Source: Aquiflexum lacus (GTDB lineage: Bacteria; Bacteroidota; Bacteroidia; Cytophagales; Cyclobacteriaceae). Taken from it: 64,000 nt of DNA. Location: the NCBI RefSeq assembly GCF_015476655.1, contig NZ_JABFHF010000020.1:38784-102783 (forward strand). Reading direction: 5' to 3'. The position numbers and the translations under genes are program-made. The notes under the pieces were generated by a model. It did no database searches. It saw only the letters and a program-made list of their open reading frames with translations, and was not told the DNA's origin. Positions within the stretch are counted from its first letter, which is position 1. The number at the start of each line of letters is the position of its first letter. Positions 32,969 through 43,802 of this stretch are shown piece by piece.

Positions 32969-33982
32969 ATGAATATACAAGAAAACATCTCTCTTCAGCC
33001 ATTCAATACATTTGGAATAGATAAAAAGGCAAATTTTTTTGTAAAAGTTAAAACAGAGGATGATGTCAAAAAAGCGCTTGTTTTTGCGAAAGAATCCAAA
33101 CTTCCGGTTTTCATTTTAGGTGGTGGGAGTAACATCTTACTGACAAAGGATCTCGATGCTTTGGTAATAAAAATTGAAATATCTGGCATAAAAGTTCTTG
33201 AAGAAAGTGAAGATGAGGTCATTGTAGAAGTTGGAGCAGGAGAAAATTGGCATACATTTGTGCTGCATTGTATAGAAAATGATTGGGCGGGAGCTGAAAA
33301 CCTATCTCTCATTCCAGGAACCGTGGGAGCCTCACCCATGCAGAACATTGGCGCCTATGGTATAGAAATCAAAGAAATCTTCAAATCACTCCATGCTATT
33401 CACAGGGATACTTTGCATGAAAAGACTTTTGATGCTCAAGATTGTAGGTTTGGATACAGGGAGAGTGTTTTCAAAAGTGACCTGAAAGACCAATATATAA
33501 TCACCAAAGTGGTTTTTATTTTAAAAAAGAAACCAACATTTCATATTGAATATGGTGCCATCAAACAGACTTTGGAGGAAATGGGGATAGAGGAACCAAG
33601 CTTAAGATCCATCAGTCAGGCTGTCATCCAAATAAGGCTGAGTAAGCTACCTGACCCAAAAGAAATCGGTAATGCAGGTAGTTTTTTTAAGAACCCAACA
33701 GTTCCCCTTGAGTTTTTTGAATCATTAAAAAAAACCTATCCGGAAATGCCTTCATTTCCAAATGAACAGGGCGTAAAAATCCCTGCGGCTTGGTTGATTG
33801 AAAAAACAGGTTGGAAAGGAAAAACCTTCGGTAGTATCGGAGTGCATAAAAATCAGCCATTGGTTCTGGTAAATTATGGCGGAGGTGATGGCAATGAAAT
33901 CAAGTTGCTCAGTGAGAATATTCAGCAATCGGTTTTTCGAAAATTTGGTATCATGCTGCATCCTGAAGTGAACTTCCTTTAA
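32969..33982 (+). CDS. murB: UDP-N-acetylenolpyruvoylglucosamine reductase
   Basis: A 337-residue FAD enzyme that reduces UDP-GlcNAc-enolpyruvate to UDP-MurNAc, a step of peptidoglycan synthesis. FAD-binding segments are FILGGGSNILL (about 47-57) and AENLSLIPGTVGASPMQNIGAYG (about 109-131). The catalytic Ser is in GNAGSFFKNP (about 229-238), and the terminal half has the type I layout (E. coli-like, with YRESVFK at about 166). I chose the ATG at 32969 because MNIQENISLQPFNTFGID is the conserved start; an in-frame ATG at 32927 adds 14 residues. Its stop overlaps the convergent dCMP deaminase gene by four bases. Confidence 0.95.
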   Translation: MNIQENISLQPFNTFGIDKKANFFVKVKTEDDVKKALVFAKESKLPVFILGGGSNILLTKDLDALVIKIEISGIKVLEESEDEVIVEVGAGENWHTFVLHCIENDWAGAENLSLIPGTVGASPMQNIGAYGIEIKEIFKSLHAIHRDTLHEKTFDAQDCRFGYRESVFKSDLKDQYIITKVVFILKKKPTFHIEYGAIKQTLEEMGIEEPSLRSISQAVIQIRLSKLPDPKEIGNAGSFFKNPTVPLEFFESLKKTYPEMPSFPNEQGVKIPAAWLIEKTGWKGKTFGSIGVHKNQPLVLVNYGGGDGNEIKLLSENIQQSVFRKFGIMLHPEVNFL

Positions 33983-34464
33983 ATCAAAGGATCTTCAAAA
34001 GCTATTTCCTTAGAATACTTCATCACCTCTACTCCAAACTTGGACAGGAAGTCTATCCCTTCATCCGATGGCAATCCCTTATACTCGGCATAAGAATACA
34101 TGTAAACCAATTTAACAATTCCCATCGAAAAAATAATTCTGGCACAGGCCAAGCAGGGCGCAAGCGTCACATACAAGGTAGAACCTTCCACTGAGGTATT
34201 ATTTTTGACTGCATACAAAATGGCATTCTGCTCTGCATGAAGTGCCAAAGTACAGCTACCTTTGCTATCTCGTGCGCAGCCATGTTCGGGAAACTCCTCA
34301 TCACAGTTATGGGTTCCTGAAGGTGGCCCATTGTAGCCTATCGAAATTATTCTTGTTTCTTTGGTCAGAACGGCACCCACATGTTTTTTAATACAATGGG
34401 ATCTTTTGGCAAGATTCACAGCCAATTCCATAAAAATGTCATCAAAATTCGGTCTACTCATCAT
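33979..34464 (-). CDS. Deoxycytidylate (dCMP) deaminase
   Basis: A 161-residue zinc enzyme converting dCMP to dUMP, which feeds dTMP synthesis. The deaminase site is HAEQNAI (His76, Glu78) and PCLAC (Cys104, Cys107). The ComEB/dCMP deaminase features YNGPPSGTHNCDE (about 44-56) and the extra Cys/His cluster (Cys24, Cys54, His61/Cys63) are also present, as in enzymes with a structural zinc. It overlaps the end of murB by four bases on the opposite strand, so the two transcripts must run into each other. Confidence 0.92.
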   Translation of the reverse strand: MMSRPNFDDIFMELAVNLAKRSHCIKKHVGAVLTKETRIISIGYNGPPSGTHNCDEEFPEHGCARDSKGSCTLALHAEQNAILYAVKNNTSVEGSTLYVTLAPCLACARIIFSMGIVKLVYMYSYAEYKGLPSDEGIDFLSKFGVEVMKYSKEIAFEDPLI

Positions 34465-34648
34465 CTCATTTCAAAACTTAAGTGACTATTTTCTATAGGG
34501 TTCTATTGGGAAAAGATAAATAGTCAGGCCCAAAAGTAATCAAAGTCAAAAATTTATAACACCACCACAACCAAATTTCATCAATTTGTGTAAATCGTTA
34601 CAAAGAGAAAGATGTTTTTTACCGATATTTGAACCAAATTCAAATACA

Positions 34649-34930
34649 ATGGCTGAAGAAAATTTTACAGAAAACGAACTTATTGTAAGAGATTACCTGG
34701 CAAGGCAACGTACGCACCTTGCAAATGACCGCACGCTTTTATCCTATATCAGAACAGCTTTATACTTCTTGGTCAGTGGAACTGCCCTTATGGAAGTCAA
34801 TGCATTGTCGCATATCAGGCAATTGGGCTACTTGGGATTTGCATTGAGTTTGGGCATGTTATTGTTGGGATTCTATAATTTTTTTAGAATAAAGAAAAAA
34901 CTCCGAAAGCACTATTATCAAAAAATGTAG
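34649..34930 (+). CDS. DUF202 family small membrane protein
   Basis: A 93-residue inner-membrane protein of the DUF202/YidH family. The conserved LARQRTHLANDRTLLSYIRTA motif (about 17-37) sits just before two membrane helices (about 36-55 and 60-80), and a basic tail follows. I chose the ATG at 34649 (MAEENFTENELIVRDYLARQ); an ORF start 63 bases upstream is unlikely. Relatives are of unknown function. The gene stands alone, upstream of a long palindrome. Confidence 0.85.
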   Translation: MAEENFTENELIVRDYLARQRTHLANDRTLLSYIRTALYFLVSGTALMEVNALSHIRQLGYLGFALSLGMLLLGFYNFFRIKKKLRKHYYQKM

Positions 34931-35030
34931 AAACAATATCCGGTAGCAATTTGAATTGCTAAGTAATTCGATTTCGCAACAATTTCTTACAGAAGCAAAG
35001 TCTAATTGATAAAAGCGGATTAAAGTTATT

Positions 35031-35073
35031 TTTGGTTCAAAAAGCCTTGAATATCACGGCTTTTTGAACCAAA
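35031..35073. terminator. Bidirectional terminator between DUF202 and ppk1
   Basis: TTTGGTTCAAAAAGCC and GGCTTTTTGAACCAAA form a perfect 16-bp stem around an 11-base loop. It abuts the ppk1 stop codon on the minus strand and lies 100 bases after the DUF202 gene on the plus strand. T-rich stem ends on each side fit termination in both directions. Confidence 0.85.
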
Positions 35074-35075
35074 AT

Positions 35076-37196
35076 TTAAACCAGTTTCACGGTCAATACA
35101 TCCTCAGATTTGACATCAAAAAATTCCTTGTGAACGTTAAATTCTTCTTCATCCACTTGGGGGATTTTTAATACGTAGGTTCCATCTTCCAGCATTCTAT
35201 AGGCATTGACATTATCCTTCAGGTTAAAGGATAAGATATTCATCAATTGTTTTTCAAGCAATGGATCTTCGACCCTAAATAGAGATTCAAGCCTTTTATC
35301 AAAACTTCTAACCATCATATCTGCACTTCCAGCATATGTTCTAGTCACTCCGTTATTGTGAAAATGATAAATTCTTGAATGTTCCAGAAAATCCCCTACC
35401 AAGGATAAAACTTCAATGTTTTCACTTAGTCCAGCCCTGCCAGGTCTCAGACAGCAAATACCTCTGATGATCAGCTTTACGGTCACACCCGATTGAGAAG
35501 CTCTATATAATGCATAAATAATCTCAGAATCCTCTAAAGAATTGACTTTGATAAATATCCCGGAGGGTAATCCATTGCGAGCGTTTTCTGCTTCTTGTTC
35601 AATAAACGCTATTAATTGATTTCGCATATCCCGGGGTGCTGTGATCAAATTCTGATATGTCATGGGCATAGAATGGCCTGTGATGACATTAAAGAATTCT
35701 GATACATCATTTGCCAAGATTTCATTGGTAGTCAAAAGGCCAATATCTGTATACAACCTTGAGGTATCCTCATTGTAATTCCCTGTCCCTAAATGCACAT
35801 ACCGTGTTACATAATTTTCATCCTTTTTGACAATCAGCAATAACTTTGTATGTGTTTTCACATTGCTGATTCCATATATTACAAAGCAACCTGCTTTCTG
35901 AAGTTTTTTGGCTTCTCTGATATTGTTTTCTTCATCAAATCTCGCTTTTACCTCAAACAATACCGAAACGTGTTTGCCATTTTCCGCAGCCCTTAGTAAT
36001 GCTTTGGTAATCCTGGAATCCTTTGCCAATCTGTAGATTGTCATTTTGATGGCCATCACATTTGAATCTTCGACAGCTTTTTCGATAAGTTCAAGGATAG
36101 GGTCAATATTGTTGTAAGGATGGTGCAATAAGATATCCCTTCCCTTCAAAACCTGAAATATATCATCTGTACCGTCTTCGGGGTATGATATCGGAGGAAC
36201 CGGTAATGGAATCTGCGGTAATTTATCTTTGAAGCGTTTGTTTCCAATAAATTGCCAAAGACCGTTAAAGTCCATCATACTGGCTCTCTCAACTTTAAAG
36301 ATACTGTCATCCTGAATATTCCATCTTTCCTTAAGCAAGTTGATCATCCATCTGCTATATCCCTCCTCTATTTCAATTCTGACAACCCTTCCCGTTTTCC
36401 TTTCATTCAATTTTCTTTTTACCTCTTCAAGGAAGTTGGCATCCATATCTTCACTTTCCTCAAGGGTAAAATCACCATTTCGTGTAATTCGGAATAGGTT
36501 AATGGATTCGATATTCACATTTCGGAACAATGTCACTATGTTCTCCCTTATCACTTCCTCGATAGGTATAAACAACACCATATCCTCCCGCTCTATTTCA
36601 AAAAACCTTGGAATATTGGCTGGAATTTGAACAAATGACAATTTCTTATTTTCTTTTTTATCGCCTGGAGCTAAAGTGACCACACCAAAAACCAAAAGTT
36701 TATTCATCAAAATAGGAAAGGTCCTATATCCATCAAAAACCATAGGCGTGAGCATGGGATACACAGCTTTCATAAAATATGATTTTATGTATTCCCTTTC
36801 ATCAGGTTCCAGATTTTTTACATTACTAAGTATAAAGCCTGATTCTGACATATTGGGCAAGAGGTTATTCAGAAAATGTTCCTGTTGGCGCTTATGGAAT
36901 TGCTGGCATTCCAGCATCAGTTTGATTTTGAAAGGCTCTTCTCTCAATCCTGAATAATCTACCCTTTCTTTATCATAATCGAGGTAATTGTACAGAGAAC
37001 CCACTCTGATCATAAAAAACTCATCGAGATTGGAAGCTGTTATGGCCAAAAATTTCAACTTTTCAAAAATTGATCTTCCTTCTTTTTTGGACTGATCCAA
37101 TACTCTTTCATTGAATTTTATCCAACTCAAATCCCTACTGACCAAGTCACTGCTTTCAACAATACTGTCAAATTTATCTTTTGAGGCTACTTTCAT
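35076..37196 (-). CDS. ppk1: Polyphosphate kinase 1
   Basis: A 706-residue enzyme that makes inorganic polyphosphate from ATP. The four-domain PPK1 layout is intact. The N-terminal domain opens with RDLSWIKFNERVLDQ (about 20-34) and ITASNLDEFFMIRVGSL. The catalytic domains carry LHHPYNN (about 354-360), IKMTIYRLA, ENGKHVSVLFEVKARFDEENN (about 404-424), THTKLLLI and VHLGTGNYNEDTSRLYTD (about 459-476), where the phosphorylated His lies among these motifs. The later SRIYHFHNNG (about 602-611) is also conserved. It is a single gene next to gyrB on the same strand, with terminators on both sides, so it has its own promoter. Confidence 0.96.
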   Translation of the reverse strand: MKVASKDKFDSIVESSDLVSRDLSWIKFNERVLDQSKKEGRSIFEKLKFLAITASNLDEFFMIRVGSLYNYLDYDKERVDYSGLREEPFKIKLMLECQQFHKRQQEHFLNNLLPNMSESGFILSNVKNLEPDEREYIKSYFMKAVYPMLTPMVFDGYRTFPILMNKLLVFGVVTLAPGDKKENKKLSFVQIPANIPRFFEIEREDMVLFIPIEEVIRENIVTLFRNVNIESINLFRITRNGDFTLEESEDMDANFLEEVKRKLNERKTGRVVRIEIEEGYSRWMINLLKERWNIQDDSIFKVERASMMDFNGLWQFIGNKRFKDKLPQIPLPVPPISYPEDGTDDIFQVLKGRDILLHHPYNNIDPILELIEKAVEDSNVMAIKMTIYRLAKDSRITKALLRAAENGKHVSVLFEVKARFDEENNIREAKKLQKAGCFVIYGISNVKTHTKLLLIVKKDENYVTRYVHLGTGNYNEDTSRLYTDIGLLTTNEILANDVSEFFNVITGHSMPMTYQNLITAPRDMRNQLIAFIEQEAENARNGLPSGIFIKVNSLEDSEIIYALYRASQSGVTVKLIIRGICCLRPGRAGLSENIEVLSLVGDFLEHSRIYHFHNNGVTRTYAGSADMMVRSFDKRLESLFRVEDPLLEKQLMNILSFNLKDNVNAYRMLEDGTYVLKIPQVDEEEFNVHKEFFDVKSEDVLTVKLV

Positions 37197-37274
37197 ATTG
37201 GGCTAAAACAACGGTAAAACTAAGCAATTTCGAATTGCTGAAATCATTTATAATTTTAACAATTTATTAATAAA

Positions 37275-37305
37275 TAAAAAAAAAAGGGGCAAATGCCCCT
37301 TTTAA
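37275..37305 (-). terminator. Terminator for gyrB
   Basis: On the minus strand AGGGGCA and TGCCCCT form a stem with a short loop, followed by at least ten T residues. It begins about 12 bases after the gyrB stop. Confidence 0.92.
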
Positions 37306-37316
37306 ATTTTGGATTA

Positions 37317-39651
<2,335 letters not shown>

Positions 39652-40404
39652 ATGAACAGCATCCTAACAGCTGATTTGATCGGTCTTGACAAACTTATCA
39701 ACAGCGACCCAGTAGCCATCACATTCTTTATAGGATATATGGCGATGTTTGCTTCAGCAGTTTTCTTTTTCGTAGAAAGAAGCTCTGTAAGTGACAAATG
39801 GAAAACTTCTTTATTGGTATCAGGTTTGATCACCGGTATAGCAGCAGTCCACTATTATTACATGAGAGATTTTTATCTCCAGACAGGCCAGAGTCCAACA
39901 GCATTTAGATATGTTGATTGGACTTTAACAGTTCCACTAATGTGTGTGGAATTTTATTTGTTAACCAAGCCGTTTGGAGCTAAAACCAGTACGCTTACAA
40001 AACTTATCCTTGCTTCTTTACTCATGCTTATCACTGGTTACATCGGTGAAACTTCGGGAATTGAAAATAACGTGATGTGGGGAATCGCCTCTACAATAGG
40101 TTATTTGTACATAGTCTATGAAGTATTCGCAGGTGACGTTGCCAAATTGGCAAGAGGTTCAGAAAGCCCTGCTCTCAACAGAGCAATGTTTCTATTGAAA
40201 ATATTCATCACTCTAGGATGGTCAATTTATCCTATTGGTTACATGGTTCTTCCTGGAAACCTGCTTTCAGGTGCTTTCGAAGTAAGTAGTATAGATTTAT
40301 TCTACAACTTGGCTGATGCCATCAATAAAATTGGATTCGGATTAGTAATTTACTCAGTTGCTATCTCTGAAACCAATAAAAACAAGAAAGTAATAGCTGC
40401 TTAA
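39652..40404 (+). CDS. Proteorhodopsin-type light-driven proton pump
   Basis: A 250-residue seven-helix rhodopsin. Helix C reads FRYVDWTLTVPLMCVEFYLL, giving Arg86, Asp89 (proton acceptor), Thr93 and Glu100 (proton donor): the DTE motif of outward proton pumps, as opposed to NDQ sodium or NTQ chloride pumps. Lys226 in ADAINKIGFG binds retinal, with Asp222 as second counter-ion. His67 matches the PR His75 partner. Met97 is at PR position 105, which predicts green absorption. Gly144 aligns with xanthorhodopsin Gly156, where a carotenoid antenna can reach the retinal. crtY and blh follow on the same strand but after a terminator hairpin. It acts in the inner membrane. Confidence 0.97.
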   Translation: MNSILTADLIGLDKLINSDPVAITFFIGYMAMFASAVFFFVERSSVSDKWKTSLLVSGLITGIAAVHYYYMRDFYLQTGQSPTAFRYVDWTLTVPLMCVEFYLLTKPFGAKTSTLTKLILASLLMLITGYIGETSGIENNVMWGIASTIGYLYIVYEVFAGDVAKLARGSESPALNRAMFLLKIFITLGWSIYPIGYMVLPGNLLSGAFEVSSIDLFYNLADAINKIGFGLVIYSVAISETNKNKKVIAA

Positions 40405-40417
40405 TAATCAATTAGAT

Positions 40418-40450
40418 AGGCTGTCCGAATAACTGGGCAGCCTTTTCTAT
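40418..40450 (+). terminator. Terminator-like hairpin between the rhodopsin and crtY genes
   Basis: AGGCTGTCC and GGGCAGCCT pair (one G-T wobble) around a short loop, followed by TTTTCTATTT. It lies 14 bases after the rhodopsin stop and 18 bases before crtY. It would end most opsin transcripts and let only a fraction read into crtY-blh. Confidence 0.78.
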
Positions 40451-40467
40451 TTAATCCTCACGAGCCC

Positions 40468-41619
40468 ATGATAACTTATGATTTTATAGTGACGGGACTT
40501 GGATGTGCCGGAATGAGCTTGATGTATTATTTACTTGATAGTCCATTAAAGGATAAAAAAATCCTTTTGATTGATTATTCTTCAAAATCCAAAAATGACA
40601 GAACTTGGTGTTATTGGGCTGAAAAACCTCTTCCGATACATCCTAAAAACAGTCCTTTGGTTTATTGGGAAAATATTAATATCGTGAAAGCTGAGGAGAA
40701 AATCCAAAGTAAACTTGGAGATTACAAGTACTTTCACATCAAATCTTCTGATTTCTACAATGAAGTCAGTGAAAAAATCAAAAAATTTCCGAATGTTACT
40801 TTTATTAAAGATCACATTGCTTCATTAGATCAAATAGGTAATGATAAGGTAATCGTAAAAACAGAGAACAATGGTTCTTTTTACGGTTCCAAAGTCTTTA
40901 ACAGTATACCACTTGATCAACCTACCACTAAAAAGTCCATCCTAAATCAAACATTTGTAGGATGGAAAATAAAATGTAAAGGTGCCTGTTTTGAGAAAAG
41001 CTCGGCTACGCTCATGCATTTCCCAGAAATAAACAGAAACGAATCTGAGTTTTTTTACATCCTTCCATACAATGAGTCTGAAGCACTTGTTGAGTATACC
41101 CTGTATACCAAAAATAAAGTTAGCACCGAATTATTGGAAAAAAAGTTGGAAGTCTATCTTAAAAACAACTTAGGAATAGATGAATTCGAAATTCTTTTTG
41201 AAGAATCAGGGACTATACCCATGACGACTCAAAAATTTGAAGCAAAAAAAGAATCCAATATCATTTCGATTGGTACTTTGGCCGGTTGCACAAAACCTTC
41301 TACAGGTTATACTTTTTACGATATCCAAAAACATAGCCAACAGATATTAAATCAATTATTGGAAGAAAATATTCAACCAAAATACAAATGGATCAGAAAA
41401 AAAAGATTTTCGTTTTATGACAATATCTTACTAAATATTGCAGTAAAGTGGCCCTCTGAATTACCTCGAATTTTTAAAGAAATGTTCGAAAAAAACCAAG
41501 GGCAGCAGGTCTTAAGATTTTTAAATGAAGAAAGCAGTTTCTGGGAGGAATTGAAATTATTGGGAAGCTTAAAATATGGGATATTTATCAAGTCACTCCT
41601 TCATTATGAAAAACATTGA
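40468..41619 (+). CDS. crtY: Lycopene beta-cyclase
   Basis: A 383-residue flavoprotein of the CrtY/lycopene cyclase family that closes the rings of lycopene to give beta-carotene, the precursor of retinal. The N-terminal dinucleotide fold is VTGLGCAGMSLMYYLL (about 8-23), and the family-specific DRTWCYWAE (about 46-54) follows. A late TLAGCTKPSTGYTFYDIQKH (about 270-289) matches the conserved GGxxxPSTGYxF segment. It is not a CrtL-e or CrtYcd type. Its last 14 bases overlap the blh start, so cyclase and dioxygenase are translationally coupled. Other carotenoid genes (crtEBI) are not in this window. Confidence 0.93.
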   Translation: MITYDFIVTGLGCAGMSLMYYLLDSPLKDKKILLIDYSSKSKNDRTWCYWAEKPLPIHPKNSPLVYWENINIVKAEEKIQSKLGDYKYFHIKSSDFYNEVSEKIKKFPNVTFIKDHIASLDQIGNDKVIVKTENNGSFYGSKVFNSIPLDQPTTKKSILNQTFVGWKIKCKGACFEKSSATLMHFPEINRNESEFFYILPYNESEALVEYTLYTKNKVSTELLEKKLEVYLKNNLGIDEFEILFEESGTIPMTTQKFEAKKESNIISIGTLAGCTKPSTGYTFYDIQKHSQQILNQLLEENIQPKYKWIRKKRFSFYDNILLNIAVKWPSELPRIFKEMFEKNQGQQVLRFLNEESSFWEELKLLGSLKYGIFIKSLLHYEKH

Positions 41620-42478
41620 AACGATAGGAAAAGTCCTCGGACTTTTAATTGGCTGTGTTTTTCTTGCATTTTTTGAGGGGAGTGAAGCCTATCAGTGGAT
41701 TTGGTTTGTGGTTATCATGATTACCATCGGAATCCCTCATGGAGCCATAGATCATTTATTGGCTAATCCTCAAATTGAAAAAAAAGAACTTTATTACTTT
41801 ATCGGCAAGTATCTGTTGATTATTGCAACTTATGTTTTGGTATGGTTTTTCCTTCCTAAGATTGCACTTCTTTTATTTATTTTGATGTCAGCCTACCATT
41901 TTGGTCAGAGTCATTTTATCAAAAATAAAATCTATCTATATAAAAGCATCACCTATTTTGGATTAGGAGCTTTTTATTTGTGCGTAATTTTTTGGGGTGA
42001 TTTTGAAACAACTGCCTCAATCTTGGGAAGTACAATCAATCTTGAAAATTGGAAAAATATAGGTTGGTTTGTTATACCCGGATTATTTTTCCTGAATACT
42101 TTAATGCTATTATATTTTCAAAAGAAAAAGAAATTGATGATTTGGGCCGAAATGATTATTCTAGGCTTAATATTATATTCAGTTCCGTTGCTTTTAGGCT
42201 TTATTATATATTTTGGTTTTTGGCACGCTTTACCCAGTATGCTAATTGAATATAAAGTTTTGAAAAATCATTTTACTGGAAATAAAATAGCTTCGTTTGT
42301 TTCAAGCTTGCTTCCTTTCAGTTTGATTAGTCTTGTTGGAATTGGAATTATTTTGTTTGTTTTCTCCAATCAAATGAAGGAAGAAGATCTAACTATGATG
42401 TTTTTTATTTTGGTAGCCTTGATATCGGCCCCTCATATTTGGTTCATGAACATATTTTTGGAGGCAAAAAAATCTTAA
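41606..42478 (+). CDS. blh: Brp/Blh-type beta-carotene 15,15'-dioxygenase
   Basis: A 290-residue membrane dioxygenase that splits beta-carotene into two retinal molecules. It has about seven to eight membrane helices and the conserved iron-binding His set: GIPHGAIDH (His45, His50), SAYHFGQSHF (His98, His103), GFWHALPSM and SAPHIWFMN. I chose the ATG at 41606 (MKNIETIGKVLG) because it lies within the end of crtY, overlapping it by 14 bases; an in-frame ATG at 41576 would add ten residues. The stop overlaps the convergent CoA-binding gene by four bases. It supplies the rhodopsin chromophore. Confidence 0.93.
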   Translation: MKNIETIGKVLGLLIGCVFLAFFEGSEAYQWIWFVVIMITIGIPHGAIDHLLANPQIEKKELYYFIGKYLLIIATYVLVWFFLPKIALLLFILMSAYHFGQSHFIKNKIYLYKSITYFGLGAFYLCVIFWGDFETTASILGSTINLENWKNIGWFVIPGLFFLNTLMLLYFQKKKKLMIWAEMIILGLILYSVPLLLGFIIYFGFWHALPSMLIEYKVLKNHFTGNKIASFVSSLLPFSLISLVGIGIILFVFSNQMKEEDLTMMFFILVALISAPHIWFMNIFLEAKKS

Positions 42479-42840
42479 TACTGTCCTGTACTCAATAACA
42501 CCAAATTACATGCAGCACATACTTGGATGCCTTTTTCTTTGGCCATTTTCATAAATTCATGATTTTCTGTTCCTGGATTAAAGATTATCCTTTGTGGGTT
42601 TAAAGAAATGATGTAATCGTACCATTCTACCTGATTATCAGGTCCAAGATATAGTGTAACCGTATGAACATCATGGATGTTTGGCTTGATCCTGAGGTCT
42701 AAAATTTCTTCTCCAAAGAGCTTTCCTTTTTTGATACCAACTGGCACAAAGGGAATTGCTCGTTCTGAAAACATTCTTGCAGCCACATAAGAATACCTAC
42801 TAGGGTTATTTGATGCTCCGATTATAACAGTTTTTTTCAT
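42475..42840 (-). CDS. CoA-binding domain protein
   Basis: A 121-residue single-domain protein of the CoA-binding (YccU-like) family. The Rossmann-type start is VIIGASNNPSRYSYVAARMF (about 5-24), followed by the Pro-rich VPVGIKKGKLFGEEIL, the strand VHTVTLYLGPDNQ and RIIFNPGTEN, which are family landmarks. It is the last gene of a minus-strand run with the GNAT-like and acyltransferase genes: its start overlaps the end of the N-acyltransferase-like gene by four bases, so it is likely translationally coupled. Its physiological ligand and partner are unknown; CoA binding would fit with an acyl-transfer operon. Confidence 0.88.
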   Translation of the reverse strand: MKKTVIIGASNNPSRYSYVAARMFSERAIPFVPVGIKKGKLFGEEILDLRIKPNIHDVHTVTLYLGPDNQVEWYDYIISLNPQRIIFNPGTENHEFMKMAKEKGIQVCAACNLVLLSTGQY

Positions 42841-43790
42841 CGGTTTCCAAACACCCTATCTCGCTCAAAGGTTTCCATATGCCTATGTTTTTTGCTATCA
42901 TAGATATCTTTGATGGTAATCATGATACCTGTTTCCTCTACAGCCCCAAATTCATCATTTAAAGCTGTACCAAAAGTTTTCATTGTTGGGGACAGGTTCA
43001 TATAGGTATTGATCAATGGAGGGATATTTTCACCACAAGACCTGATCCGGCTATTTAGAAGCTTATATCCTTCTTTGTAATCCAATCCATCAAAAATCTC
43101 AAGAAGGTAGGTTACATCTGTCTCATACGTCAAAGTAAGATGTTCTAAAGGTTTCACCAACCCATCCTTATCAGGAAAATAATAGTGCATAAAAAACAAC
43201 AATAAGTCCCTCGCTTCTCTATTGTAGTGAGGATACATGGTTACTTTGCCGAATAGATACTTGACATCTGGGTTTAACATAACGATTGCCCCTAATCCAT
43301 CCCAAAGGTTGTCCAGTGAAAAAAGACCTTTCCTGTTATTGATACTTGGCTGGTATTTAGGTTGTACAAATGACCTGCCGAGTTCTATTGTATATGGAAT
43401 ATAATTGTCTACGAAATTTTTGGAAAACTCAAACAGATGTGCTGTTGAGAGGTTAATATTTCCAACAGAATCAATACCTGCTTCTTTACAATGAATCAAT
43501 CTATACCCTGCTACTATTTCATCTTCTTCCGGGTTCCAGGTAATCAATTGCTTGTAACAGTTATCTGATGTGTCATTTTCATCAATGTCCAAAGAAAGTC
43601 CCGTACCCCCTCCTGCAGTCCTAAATGTCAATTCTCTTAACCTTCCGATTTCCTGAATGGTATTGGGCGCATTATGATAATCGACCAAATAGATATGATT
43701 GTCACCATTATTGGCATACCTAAGAAATCTCTCGGGATTGAGTTCTTTCTTTAAGAGTTCTTTGTCAACAGCGGGTATTATTGTTTGCAT
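42837..43790 (-). CDS. glsB: GNAT-fold N-acyltransferase, GlsB/OlsB-like
   Basis: A 317-residue soluble or peripheral acyltransferase. It begins with IQEIGRLRELTFRTAGGGTG (about 44-63), followed by EEDEIVAGYRLIHC and YIPYTIELGRSFVQPKYQP (about 131-149), all matching the OlsB/GlsB acetyltransferase-like domain (PF13444) that joins an acyl group to an amino acid. In Bacteroides, glsB and glsA together make glycine lipids; the adjacent upstream gene here is a GlsA-like O-acyltransferase. So this protein probably forms N-acyl glycine or a similar aminolipid precursor. Its stop overlaps the start of the CoA-binding gene by four bases. The amino acid substrate cannot be read from the sequence. Confidence 0.78.
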   Translation of the reverse strand: MQTIIPAVDKELLKKELNPERFLRYANNGDNHIYLVDYHNAPNTIQEIGRLRELTFRTAGGGTGLSLDIDENDTSDNCYKQLITWNPEEDEIVAGYRLIHCKEAGIDSVGNINLSTAHLFEFSKNFVDNYIPYTIELGRSFVQPKYQPSINNRKGLFSLDNLWDGLGAIVMLNPDVKYLFGKVTMYPHYNREARDLLLFFMHYYFPDKDGLVKPLEHLTLTYETDVTYLLEIFDGLDYKEGYKLLNSRIRSCGENIPPLINTYMNLSPTMKTFGTALNDEFGAVEETGIMITIKDIYDSKKHRHMETFERDRVFGNR

Positions 43791-43802
43791 AAAATTAATT
43801 TT

